From assembly GCF_021347895.1 (NCBI RefSeq), contig NC_067116.1, forward strand, positions 36,653,639 through 36,717,638: a stretch of 64,000 nt of DNA, in the 5' to 3' direction. Made by a program: the position numbers and the translations under genes. Below the pieces are notes generated by a model. That model saw only the letters and a list, made by a program, of their open reading frames with translations, had not been told where the DNA came from and ran no database searches. Within the stretch, counting starts at the first letter, position 1; each line of letters opens with the position of its first letter. This stretch comes from Acanthochromis polyacanthus. Its lineage: Eukaryota; Chordata; Actinopteri; Pomacentridae. Positions 46,163 to 58,300 of the stretch are shown piece after piece.

Positions 46163-49100
46163 TCATCCATGTCCGTTCACCTGACTCTGTGCGTCAGAGG
46201 AGGGATCAGGTCGATCATCTTCACTCTGCAGAAAGCCCCAAGTCTTAAGCAGAGCGAAACGCTGAGCAGGAGGAGTGAGGAAGTAGTCCTTCTGTTTCTG
46301 AGAGTAGGTCCGGACCGGAGGGATGATGTCTCGGTAGCTCCAGTCCTGGATGATGCAAAATAAAAAGAGAACTTAATGATATGCTAACCTAGCATACTGC
46401 AGCATAGTAGAACATTTTAACTAAAACTAAATTAGGGAATAAAAACTAACCAAAAATATGCAAATAACAGTTATGCAGTGTTTACAAAAAGTACCCCACC
46501 GCCCCCCCCCCCCCCCCCCCCCCCCCCCCGAAGTATTCTGTTTCTACTGCTTTCCAACATTGAATCATGGGCAATATAATTATGATTTTCAGACAAGAAT
46601 TTCCAAAAAAACACTTGTTCATGTCAAAGTGAAAACAGATTTATGCAAAGTAACGTCAATTAATTAAAAAAATGAAAAGTAAAACAAGGGATAGCATCAG
46701 TATTCACCCCCTTCAAGTTAGTATTTAGTAGATGCACCTTTGATAGATCTCAATCAGCCTTGCACATCAAGACACCACAATTTTACCTCATTCCTCAACG
46801 CTAAACTGCTCACGCTCTGCCGGATTGCATGGGAATTATGAGTCAACACTCCTGTTCAAGTCCCATCATAAATTCTCAATAGGATGGATGTCTGGGCTCT
46901 GACTCTGCCACTCTAAAACACTCATTGTAGTATTTAAACTATTTCAGTGTAGCTCTGGCTGTTTGCTTCAGGATATTGTCTTGCTGAGAAAGAAATCTTC
47001 TCCAAAGTCACAGTTCTTTAGCAAACTGGATCAGGTTGTCCTCCGGGGTTTCTCTATGTTTTGCTGCATTCATTTTACCCTCTACCTTCACAAAGCCTTC
47101 GAAGGCCTCCTGCTGAGATGCATCCACAGATCATGATGCTGCCACCACCATGCTTCCCAGTGATGACAGCGTGATTGTGATGATGTGCAGAGTTTGGTGA
47201 GTCACTTTAAAGGTGGTGAGTACTTAACGCGACTGCTTATATTACATGTTTAATTTTAATTACTTGACAATACTTTGGGGAAATTTGTTTTCACTTTGAC
47301 ATGGAAGAAATAGTCTTTTCTGTACGTTCTTGACCAAAAAAAGCAAATTATATTGACCATGACCTTTAATGTTGAAAATCAATAACAGTGGTAAACTTCC
47401 AATGGAGGTGAATACTTTTTATAGGCACTTTGTATAGTTAACTTTAATGGATATGAAATTAAATGTTGTTAAATTGTAAACAAACACAGAATTTTGCTGC
47501 TTACTTGTGACTAACACATCATTTAATTACATGCTGAAAACTTGGATGTTTAAGTTTAATTTGATGTCAATTTATTTGCCCTGTCCTTGTACAGAAAGCT
47601 GTAAAACCAAAGGTTTTAGTTTCGTCTCACAACTTACAGTGCAGACCAACAGCACAGATAACTGAAATCTTCTCAGAAGGTGGCTCAAAAGACAACAAAA
47701 CCTCCGCCCCATGGGTGCGCTCTTATCCAAAGGCCATCTGTCTGAGGATCTTTTGCATGAAACACTTTGGCGCTGCTTCTTTATTGTGTCTCGCACAAGT
47801 ATTATGTCTAAAAGAGCTTCAGCACCTGCCAGCGAAAGTTGAAAGCCTCCAGCAGCTGTATCCTGGCTTCTCTGGAAGGCACACAGTCAGGAGGAAGAGG
47901 CTGCACCAGCTTAGATCCTACCATCACATCGCCAAACACCAACAGAGCTCTGATGGCGAACCAGCCCCCGAACCTGGGATGTACGCACACGCCAAACATT
48001 TTCTGCAAGCGAGCAGATCGAAAGGTGAGGAGACAAGAAATGTATCTAAGCATCAACCAAGGACAGTCCATAAAAAGCAAAACAAAGAACCAAGAGCAGC
48101 ATTACTTTTCCAGCCCATGGTTGGTCTGGGACATCAGACTGTTGGTAGTAGAAAGCAGCTCCAGATACGTGAGCTGCAGTTTGCGCCAAGAACTTCGGCT
48201 TCCTGCTGGGCAGCAGCTCGTAGTCGAACCTCAAATCCACTTTCTGTTCTGGAAAATACTGCAGGGCGAGAAGAAGAAAGAGAATATTTAAGTGCCACTG
48301 CTAGAATTTAAAACTTCTCTGCCCCTACTCTACATCAAAGCCTCTCAGATCCTCAGAACAGTTGCTGTTACCTGTTGCACAGTTGAGGATAGTGGGGAAA
48401 AGAGATTGAATCTTTGCTTTACTAGCTCCAAAACTTTGGAATAGTCTTTCTTTCGCAATGCAAACTTTCTTCTCTGTTGACATTTTAAAGAAAAATCTCA
48501 AGACCTGCATGTTTTCATTGGCTTTTGGTAGTCTTTAATGGTCCAAACATTTAGTATTTTCATTTAGTGTTTAATTTTACAGTTTGATTGCATTTTGCAC
48601 TTATTTTGTTGTTTTCTGACTGTCAGCTTTGGCTGTTCTTAAACATGCTACTTAAATATACTTGATTTGACTGTGATTTGCTCAGGCTCTGGCTCCTCTA
48701 CTGTACTTGCATGTTTTTTGTTTTTTTTGTAGTGAGCTCTATTTATTACATTTTTCTTACTTTTTCAAGCTAGTCTTCATTGTTGTATTTTCTGTGGTAC
48801 TGTTGCAGGCTGAGGGGAACAATATTTCGTTTTTTGTGAACACAGGTGTACAAAGAAATCTTAAATCTTGGATTTAGATCAGGAAAATAGTGATACGTAG
48901 TCAGTAAATTGTTATTTTTTAAAATTGTTTTAACAAGACGATGACCCAGTGGTAACAACCTCCTGTTCCAGTGCCAGTAACTAACATCTCCTAAAGTACA
49001 CCGTTTCAAGATTCTTAACCAGAACTGCAACATTTCTTGTTCTAAAACTCCATTTCATCTAGCCATCTTTCTTCTCTCCCACTACAAATGCATTTTCAGA

Positions 49101-51304
49101 GTTCCATATTAAAGTAATTCCTTTTAAATTTTATACAGTGGACTGACTCCCCCCCCTCCCCCCCCCCAACTTATACAACCTGGGTCGTTTTCTCTGACCG
49201 TATTCAGTTTGCAGGATTTTAACACCAATGTATGCATTCATTCAATGCCGTTCAAAAGGATAATCATATCCCAAACTAACCATATAATCTAATGTTTCCA
49301 CTCCACCCTCACCTGTGACACAGTGGAGGCGATATGGTGTCGGACACACTGATCTATGGGGTCAGACAGCCCCTGGCAGCCCCTCTGCTTCATGAAGGGC
49401 AGGAAGGCTTCTTCAAACATAGCAGGAGTGCTGAGTACCACCACAGCCAAGGTGTCATCTGGGTAAGACAGGCGCAGAGTGGCAGGCAGCAAAGAGTTGT
49501 ACCAACCAACCTTTAAACATCAAGGGAAAGATGATATTACATTTCTAAGCTTTGAGAGTTTCAGATCATTTAAAAGTGCTTGTTTAATCTATAAGTCTAT
49601 GAATGGGATGGGCCCCACCGCCGCTGGGGATTTTATCAAAAACAAAAATGGTATTGGTGGTACAAGGTCAGCCACCAGGGGTGACTGAGAAGTAAAATTT
49701 AGAAAGTCCTCCTTTGCACAGAATGCCTTATCTATTAAAGGTTGCACAAACTGGAATACTTTTTCTATAGCTATCAGAGAAAGCTCCACTTTTTTCAGTT
49801 TTAAGAGACAGTATATTACATGGCTGATTGACAATTAAACATAGACACTGAGGAATTCAGGCACTTTCAAACAGGCTCTTTTACTAAATGCACTTTATGA
49901 TAGGCTATGTCTAGAAAGCACTTTTCCAAAATAGTAGCACTTTAGGCTAGGTTTAACCTGGCCAGTATTAATTGTCATTGTTTTTGTTTTACTATATTGT
50001 TTTTTTATACGTGTGTGAAGCAGTATTTTTTCTTTTATGTGTGGGACTATAGATGGAAATTAGCCTTGTGCTAAATCCATCGTATTTTCTGCAACTCTGT
50101 GTAAACTATTATGATTAATATGCACTGTCCATTCCAAATAAATAAATAAATAAACAAAATAAATAAGATAAGAAGTGTTGCACTGGATCAAGGACAATAA
50201 TGTTCTTGGTCAAAGTGAGGAAAATACAAAATCAGGTGCTCTTGTCTGGTTCTGAGTACAGCAGAAAATTAACGACTGTCCCATTTCATATAAATGACAT
50301 TTCAGAGAAGATCAGAGCAGTAAATCTCTCTGACCTGTAAAGTTTGAAATTCGTTACGAGCAAATAAAAGTCACACTAAATTTTTGGCCCTTTATCCTGT
50401 AAAAAGTGTATTTGCGATTAGAAATAAATATATATTGGGGCTGCACAACATATATTTTAATATATAATAACTCCAACAGTTCTTACTTTCTATCACTGAT
50501 CTTCAAGAGATGTCTAATATAATATATTTTATTCTAATTTAAATGTCCTTTTACATATTGTTTATAAACTTTACTTGCAAGACACAGAGTTTGTTGACAT
50601 TCAGACCCCACATATGCACAGCAAAATGAGTGAGAAACGAGAGAAAAACACTGAGAAGGAAGATTATATTGCAAAAAGAAATGCAATGGGTTGTGTGGAA
50701 ATATTCTGGCTACAGAAAGGATGATTTTGACCAAAAATAGGTACTCTGTTAGGTGTGTCTTGCAGTTGCTTCACTATGGGAGACCATACAACTAAACTGA
50801 CAATTTAAATCAGCACTACAAAGCTTCGGATGATGAGTGGAAAGCCAGATCTCAATGCCATTTATGCAAGAAATGATTTTTGGATGCCTCTGCCAGTTTA
50901 ATATTAAATGATAAAGGTTACAAACTGCTTTTTAAAATTAGTTTTACACATTATGCAGATCCACACGATGAAAGCAATCATTGCAGAATGATTAGCTCGT
51001 TCCAGATAGTTATTCAAATCATCTGGTGAAAATTGCTGTATATTTTCATATCGCAGAAAACAAAATATGGCAGTGTAGAATTGACTGTCCTTTCCAACTC
51101 CTCACCTCTTTGTCATAGTTGAAGGTTAAAAATGTATTTATTTACATTTCTCACACTTTTTAGTCCATTTTTCTGTCAGAGAAACACAATAGAAGCAAAT
51201 TCGTGCCACCATACCTTTAAAGGGTACACTTCAAACCCCAACTTAGTTAAACAGTTGTCCAAGAGTCCTCTTATACTTTCCACACTGTCAATGGAAGCCG
51301 CCAT
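46163..51304 (-). CDS. mmachc: mmachc, cyanocobalamin/alkylcobalamin processing protein (cblC)
   Basis: MMACHC is the cytosolic chaperone and enzyme that removes the upper ligand of cyanocobalamin and alkylcobalamins (glutathione-dependent for the latter). It hands the vitamin on with MMADHC toward methionine synthase and methylmalonyl-CoA mutase. The coding exons on - are 51304-51215, 49510-49313, 48258-48106, 48002-47826 and 46345-46163; all borders are GT/AG and all joins are phase 0. They give 266 residues (human: 282). Conserved blocks in order are GFEVYPLK-VGWYN, VVVLSTPAMF, DPIDQCVRHH, KFLAQTAAHVSGAAFYYQ, GVCVHPRFGGWFAIR, PPDCVPSREARIQLLEAFNF and DWSYRD...FLTPPAQRFALL. The C-terminal tail is shorter than in mammals, as expected for fish. 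The start is the ATG of MAASIDSVES, next to the shared promoter. Introns hold transposon debris, but the exons look intact. Confidence 0.95.
46474..47437 (-). mobile_element. Degenerate Tc1-like transposon in mmachc intron 4
   Basis: The ends are inverse relatives: CAGTGTTTACAAAAAGTACC at the left, and GGTGAATACTTTTTATAGGC at the right. On the minus strand at about 47135-47165 the sequence reads KHGGGSIM, a transposase motif typical of Tc1-like elements. Many stops and frameshifts show it is dead. It lies in the same transcriptional orientation as mmachc and may add AT-rich length only. A fragment of the same family lies at 31962 onward. Confidence 0.75.
46502..46529. repeat. C28 homopolymer
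   Basis: 28 consecutive C on + inside the left end of the Tc1-like copy. On the transcribed mmachc RNA this is a G28 run, a strong G-quadruplex candidate within intron 4. Confidence 0.92.
48305..48800 (+). mobile_element. L2/CR1-type LINE 3' fragment in mmachc intron 2
   Basis: On + from about 48417 the frame reads LLAPKLWNSLSFAM, then LKKNLKTCMFSLAF and a stop. This is the characteristic C-terminal end of L2/CR1-type reverse transcriptase ORFs in fish (LWN-SLP and LKTHLF-type blocks). It is followed by AT-rich 3' UTR-like sequence. It is 5'-truncated and antisense to mmachc. Confidence 0.65.
49530..50160 (+). mobile_element. 5'-truncated non-LTR retrotransposon in mmachc intron 1
   Basis: One frame on + encodes FKSACLIYKSMNGMGP and, after a TGA, NWNTFSIAIRESSTFFSFKR and WLIDN-stop, a reverse-transcriptase C terminus. 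A 3' UTR follows, ending in (AAATA)n at about 50136-50160. It is antisense to mmachc and begins within about 20-40 bp of the intron 1 acceptor at 49511-49512, so it may supply part of the intron's branch-point region. Confidence 0.7.
50161..51214. other. Remaining mmachc intron 1
   Basis: AT-rich, without recognised repeats or open frames beyond 70 codons. Confidence 0.6.
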
Positions 51305-52307
51305 TGTTGCATGTCAACATGGCGCTTTGGATTATGGGATATGATGTTCTTTAGTTACTTAATGTCAAGAAAAAAAGCTATTCTTTTGTTAGTTTCTGCA
51401 GTAATTTATTTAAATTGAACTTATATTAGAAATAAAACATACTTTATATGTTTATAAACGAAACTAGCTCTGTAGTTTTGAAACTAAAGACGACTAGCTT
51501 AACCGACAACCTATTACAACTACACTACCCAGAAGCCCCACGGGCGTAAGTCGTACGTAATCACGTCGTTGTTGCGGGCTCCTGGATTTAAAAGTGGAGT
51601 CGTACTATTTTCTTTGAGTAGCTTGGTTAGCCAGCTAGCAGATGTATGTGTATTTATTTAGTTAATAATTAATATATATTTATCAGCGACATTGCTATTT
51701 GCAAAAGCAGACATCATTAAGAGTTTTAGAAGCGACAAATATGTTTTTTTGGCCAACTTAAACAGAAACGTCATGAAGCCAGAGAGTTAGAAACGTCGTA
51801 AAACTGCTGCTAACAGACATTAGCTCAGGTTAACGTTACGCCAACGTGGTCTGTTTAACACTTGCTATGCCTGAGTGTGTGTTTGTTGCGCAGTTTGCTG
51901 TGACTTTGTTAGCATAAACCGTCGTGGAGCAGGAAGATTCGGCACTGCCAGCATTTCAAATCAGTATCTACTCCCCCGCGGACAGGCTGAGCAAACCAAT
52001 TGGATTATCGCATTTTCTAGCACCTCCGACAACAGCTACTTTTACCTGTGTAGCAGCTGATAACCGTGAAAGATGCAAATGCACAGGCCTGCTGTAATTT
52101 AACCTCCCTCAAAGTGTCAGAGATCGTAACTCAGCTGTTACCTCACCCAGCAGCCGCATAACACGTCTAAAGTTACTGCATCACCATCCTACAGCGGGTT
52201 TTTGATGCAATCAGGCTGCACAACGTTGTCTTGCAAGACGCTTTTGCAAGAATCAGGGAAGTAGTTGTGATGTTTGATGCATTTGTCAACTGCACTTGAC
52301 TTTTTAG
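51305..52307. promoter_or_regulatory. Bidirectional promoter region of mmachc and ccdc163
   Basis: The two coding starts are divergent, 1016 bp apart (51304 on -, 52320 on +). The part at about 51500-51630 is locally CpG-containing (GGGCGTAAGTCGTACGTAAT, CACGTCGTTGTTGCGGG) in an otherwise AT-rich region. It carries the ZNF143-like site described separately. The coding part of ccdc163 starts after an acceptor at 52306-52307, so its first exon is non-coding and lies somewhere in 51560-52200. In mammals MMACHC and CCDC163 also share a promoter. Confidence 0.7.
51519..51536 (+). promoter_or_regulatory. ZNF143/THAP11-type site (ACTACA-n-n-[T/A]CCCAG)
   Basis: ACTACACTACCCAGAAGC is a close match to the ZNF143 (SBS) consensus ACTACAnnTCCCAG, with one mismatch in the core. 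It lies 215 bp upstream of the mmachc start codon. ZNF143, THAP11 and HCFC1 are established regulators of human MMACHC. Binding here is inferred. Confidence 0.6.
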
Positions 52308-52319
52308 TTCAACTCCGAC

Positions 52320-55300
52320 ATGAACTGGGACAATCAGCTGAGCACCATTCTGTCAGTAGCAGATGGCAACGTTGCAAAAATGAGGGTAAGTTGGTCTAAA
52401 TATCCTTCTTATTCATTAGTCTTGCAGTGAACGGCAGAAATCGATTATTAAAGTGCACACAGAAGCATTTTGTATTGCATCAGTGCTGAGTGTGAAACGT
52501 AAAGACAGAGCCTTCACTCTTGTGGTCAGCTGTAAATAGTCGTTTTTTGGAGTCATCTGTAGGTGGCAGTAATGCTCCATGGTGATTCATATTAAAGCAG
52601 TGCATTGAGAGTAAGACTTGGGGAATACCCTTTGAATTAGTCTTTTTATGCGTCCACAGGAAAGGCTCGTGTCACCTGGGAAATTCTGCAAAGGGGGAGA
52701 AGGTAGGTGAACTATTTTAGTTTTCTGAATATGACTAATAGTAGAAATTGGCTTCCTTTCTTTTCAACTGCACAAAATAATGAGCTCACTTGTTTGAAAT
52801 CATTTGACAGGATTTACTCCTTTCATTTAAAAAAAGCTCCACACATGTCTCTTTTTCTCCAGATCTGTTTCCAGCGAGGGAAAGGGTTCATGATTCAGAT
52901 CTGGACCCTCCTGCTCTTCCCCCTCGAGCCCCTCTCCATCGACAGCCTTCCCCTTCTCTCAGTCCTACTGTTCAGTGGTCAGAAATCGCTTCCATCCAGT
53001 CACAGCTCCAGATACAGAGCCAGGTGTGTGTTTGTCTGTCAGTGACAACTAATCACACATGTATTCATCTAGTTTAATGGTTCTGTGTGCAACATTCAAA
53101 ACTGCAAGACAACACTAGAGCATCAGCATAGACGACAGCAAATGAACACATCGACCAAACCTCTCTTCTTCCCTCCCTTTGTTTTACAACAAGAGAGGTT
53201 TCGTACATGAAAGCGAATTTTAAAAAAATGTCTAGCCACAATCATGTGCTCACACTAGCATTGTAAAATACAATGAATGGGTATCAAATTTACTTCCTCT
53301 CTCTTTCCCTGTGCTTGTTTTTGTTCTGCTTCATGTGTGTCTGTTTCCATGGTTTGGTGGTTCGGAGCAGACCGGTGGATGAATCGGGTCGACTACCGTA
53401 CATAGTGCAAGAGTGCAAAAATCAGAAGAAAATCTTAAAACAGCAGCAGCAATTTGAATTTCACTGCACTTTTTGCACGAGCATGTCACAAACCGAAACT
53501 CTTATGTTTCTTACACTGAGCTGAAATGAAATGATTGTACATAACATAAATCCATCTATTGTCTATTCATCACTTAATTGTCATTGGGGTCGCAAGGGGG
53601 CTGGAGTCTATCCCAGCTGCCTTAGGGTGAAAGTAGGGGACAGCCTGGACAGATCGCCACTTGCCAGTCTATCGCAGGGCTACACATAGAGACAAACAAG
53701 CACACTCACATTCACACCTATGGACAACTTAGAAATTAACCTCACCATGTTTGTGGACTGTGGGAGGAAGCTGGAGAACCCAGTGAGAACCCACGCTGCA
53801 CAGGGAGAACATGCAAACTCGACACAGAAAGATCTCAGGCCGGGGCACAAACCGTGGATCTTCTTGCTGTGAGGCAACTGTGTTAACCATCGAGTCACCG
53901 TGCAGCCCCTATAACAGGAATAAAATACTTAATTTTTAAAGTACTTGATTAATTGTTGAGGCACTGTGTGGAAACTGGACTACACTTTTGTTTTTCTAGT
54001 GCAGTGGGAGGTCATTCTTAGTCTGTTTATAAGCATGAGAAGGACCACCAGTTTCAAAAGAAGGGACTCACATGCACTAACGTGTATTAACTTGCACTAA
54101 CATGCATGCACAACAGAAGCTCCGATTACAACAGCCATGGGGTGCGACTTCATTCTCTGCTGTAGATTCCTCTGTTCCACTGTTTTGTTGTATAGCAGAA
54201 AATTTTTTGCTGGTATATTGTTTGTTTAGCATCTTGGATATTGAACTTTCATAGTGTTAAATTTGAACGGGGCAAAATTTCAAAAACGTTTTCACATTGT
54301 CTTTTCAGGCGATTGAGTCCCTCACCCAGAAACTCCACGACATGGAAAGGGAGAGACAATCTCAACGATGTCACATTCAGACCCTACAAGGTAACCGACT
54401 GCTTCGCCATGAGTTATTCTCCTCAGTTTGTTCTGGGTCACATTATCTTCTAAACACAGAATGACATCTGACTCAAGTTATTGTTAACTAGAAGAAAAGA
54501 GTTCATATCTGATTAAATTCTGTTTAGTGTGGTCACACCCAACTGAACTTAACAAGTGAAAACTAAACAATGACCAGAGTTGGTTTGTTAAAATGGTGCA
54601 TTTTATTGGAAATAAATCATCACCACACAGTTCTTGACACATACAGGGTGCATGTTGCTTCCATGATATATTATTCAGTGCTGCAGCCAAGTCTGGCAAA
54701 CAAGTGAATCTGGTTGTCAGATCCAGTTTCAGCCCACAGAATCATGTAAAGCCCTTTCATTTGAAATTACTGACCTGACAAAAGTCACTCGTGCACAAAA
54801 ACCTTCATTTTTAACAATGTAAGTGTTTTTTCTCACCTTCAGCTTATCCTTCAGATCAGGGGGTTGTACGAGAATTTGTCTCCTGTTTGCTTATCTGTGT
54901 TTGATAAGTTAGGGAGAGAATGAAAAAGGACATAACTCCAGTGCTGTACACACACAAAAGCACTAAGACAAAGTTGAATAATCTCATTTGATTGAATTAC
55001 TGATATTTACATTATTTTTTTCACTTTTTTTTAAACCTCAATTTTAATATTTTGGTTTAAATATAAAAAAATACACTTTCTGTACTGGCCTTTGACTGTT
55101 TGCAAAATCGTGTTTTAGCTACTTTCCCTTCTTTCTTTGCTGTAATTAAAACACTGTAAAGACGCTTTCTGTGGTTTAAATTCTGTTCATTGTGTAAATA
55201 TGCACTGTGAATGTGTTGACTAGCTTAATCACAGCAAGTAAAGTTCCCTGGCAGGCTGTTTCAGCCTCTACTTTCATTTACATGCATATAAGGTAGAATT

Positions 55301-58300
55301 TAATCTGTTTAAGTGGCACAGATGGGCTTTGCCTTATGGCTGAGTGTGGTGGAAAATGCGTTAATTTTTAGTTTGCATTAAATACAGTTTGATTCACTTT
55401 CACTGCATACCACCAGTTTCACTTAGCTTGTCTCAGGAGAGATGTAGGAAAATGGAACCAGTAGCTGAATACTTGCGGCAACAGGAAGCAAGTGGATTTA
55501 CAGGAAAATATGGTCTCAATTTTGTGAACCATCAGCACTTACAGCTCTACGTGCAGAGGACAAGAATGACCAAGCAGCATTTGTTTATTATCGCACATTA
55601 TTTATTTCTATTGATTTTCCCTTACTTGATCTACAGTGATTTAGATAACTATAGATATGTTTGATGCATAAAAATACCACCTCACCCTTGTTTTAAGTTC
55701 AGATATAGCTAGAATTTGATCTCCCCCGCCTTCTCTACTCACTATCCACCCCTGTTCTGTCTGAAACAACCAAATCCACTCATCAAGAGGGGATTCGTTC
55801 ATAATTAATGACGCTAATAAATTATTCTGATTTTGTCCACAAGGCTGCCAAAAGAAGGGAAAATTCCCTACTTACACTAATCTCTCTTCTTATCTAGAGG
55901 AAGTTCACAGGCTGCGTGAGGAGCTGAGGGAGAGGGAGATGGAGAGGGAGGAATCGAGGAGGGGACAGAGTCCGGGAGCAGAGAGGAGGATGGAGCAGTG
56001 GAGGAGAGAGGTTGGACGTGAGCTGAGCAGTCTGCGGGGACACATCACCCGAGCCACGTCGCTAGGCAACCTGGAGGAGAGGTGAATCAGGGGTGGAGCT
56101 GGTGGAGGCGGCGGGGGTTTAACTGCAGAGTAAACTGATGACAGGTCCAGGCCAAGATTGATATGAATGTGTTTACACCTCCCATAGAATTTAGAAAGGG
56201 TTTTCAACGCTTGTGTGGGTGTCGTTTTCATTTTGGGGAGAGATGTCATGACAGCGTTATGACAACATGTCAGTCATTTATCCCTCAGTTTCAGCTCAAA
56301 GCTCCGCCGAGAGGAGCTGGAACACCTGCGGAGAGAGTTGGACCAACTGAAAACAAGGCTAAGTGAGTTATGTGCACTGCAAAAACTCAAAATCTTACAA
56401 AGTCTGTTTGTCTTATTTTTAGTCAAAATGTGTCATCCTACTTGATTTAAGATAAATTCACTCAACAAGTGACATTTCAGTAAGATGGAGGGACTTATTT
56501 TAAGACAATACATCTTAAATATCTTAAGTCAAATGATCTTAAAATGATCTTGTTTTAACAGCCGTGTCGTCCTGCGGGTAAAATTGACCCGTTTTAAAAT
56601 GTGGAGAAAAAATAAATAAAACACAGTGAAAACTTCCACATTTTCTAAATTCTTTGGGAAATTTTTGAACATTTTTGGTGGAAAGAAAGAAATGTTAAAA
56701 AAATGTTTCTTTGAGAACATTCAGAAAGAAAATTAACCGCTGAATTTTGGTAGATTTTTTTTTTCCTGAATGTTCTTCAAGAAAATGTCAGAACTTTTAC
56801 TGATATATTTGTAGTCACTTTATCTATATTTTTAGGATTTATTTTTTTTGAAGATTTTTATTCATTTTTTGAACATATTTGCAATTTTTAGATTTTTTTT
56901 AATTTTTAAATTTTTATTTCTTGCCAAATTTGAGGATTTAAAAAAAAAAAAAACTTTTAAGGGAAACTTTTAAGGAATTTTTTTTCCTGAAGGTTTTGCA
57001 AATTTTTTATAAATTAGGGGGATTTTTTGCAGAATTTTTGGATTTTTTTCAGACAAGAGAACAATATTTTTTGGTGCCGTAAATGAGGACAACAGGAGGG
57101 TTAAGACACCTAAGTTTGACAATCCTGGTAAAATATAGCTTAAAATAAGATTTCCCAGCTAATTTTGAAATCTCAACATCCTAAATATCGTATCTTTTTT
57201 CAAGAAATCTTACCAAGTTATTTTTCGCTTGTTCTATTGGCAGACTTTTTCACTTACTTCAAGGTAAAAATTCTTTGAAATAAGTTTTTTTTTCTTGTTT
57301 TGAGAGGGGCATTTTTTCCAGTATGCTCTCACACAAACACCGTGCCCTTTCATTGATTCAGCGGGACCGCACATGTCCCGGCCCACTGCTGCCCTGCAAA
57401 GGAAAGACAAGCACAATCTTGCTCATAACGTCGGCTCTTTCTTGTTCTTCTTGGCAGGGAGGCAAGAGGAGGACGCTTTCCTCCAGCAGGCCGAGGCCAG
57501 AGAGACCAGGAGGCAGTACGAGCGCAGCTGCAAGGTGCACACACACATTTTATTGAAACAGGTTGTGTTTGCTTCTGGAGTTTGTGGTTTGTATTCTCAC
57601 AGATACTTAACCTTTCCTTTATGTGCTTTGTTCAGATGCTGGAGGAGCTGACAGACAGCTACAGAACTCACAGCACTGATCTGACAAAGACGCTCGCTCA
57701 GTATTCTCGCACACAACAAGAGGTCCAACAGATCAGGTGAGCATGTGTGTGTTTTGTGTGTCTGCGGTTTGTATCTTGTCTTTGAGTGGATTACATACTT
57801 ATTCTCTTACATCAGGACAACTGTGTCAGAGCTGAAGGATGAGGTCAGGAATCTCGTCATCCGAGAACCTACACCTTTGCTGTCAGCTCACACATCAGGT
57901 AAGTATCTCTTCTAGTCTGGCTCCAACATCCACTGCCTGATCAGTCTGGAAGCGTGTTTTTTTTGTTTTTTGATTCAGGGGCCTCACCGCTCCCGCTCCC
58001 GCTCCCTCACAGCCACAGCAGAGTTGTCAGAGTCGAGGAGCCAGAGTCTGACTCAGAAGACTTTAGCCCGACTCCGAGCCTGGCCGAGGTCAGCTCGGAT
58101 GATCTGTCATGGCTGGATGAAAAAGATCCCGGTAAGACTTCATGTTTTGTCAATGAAAAAATGCACCCAAGCACGATTACTCAGTTCTCCCGCAGATTAA
58201 GCGTGCCGAGTCATCAATACCACATGTTGTCACTGCGTCATTTTCACAAGCCTTCTGGTTACCTACATGCACACTGTTTGATAATTGGAATAACGTTACG

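Noticed and set aside
47715..48311. 198- and 150-codon frames on + overlapping mmachc exons
   Set aside because: Antisense shadows of the conserved mmachc exons on -; no similarity of their own.
55389..55664. Possible extra ccdc163 exon (RCRKMEPVAEYLRQQE frame)
   Set aside because: No acceptor/donor pair keeps the frame, and the joined gene is complete without it.
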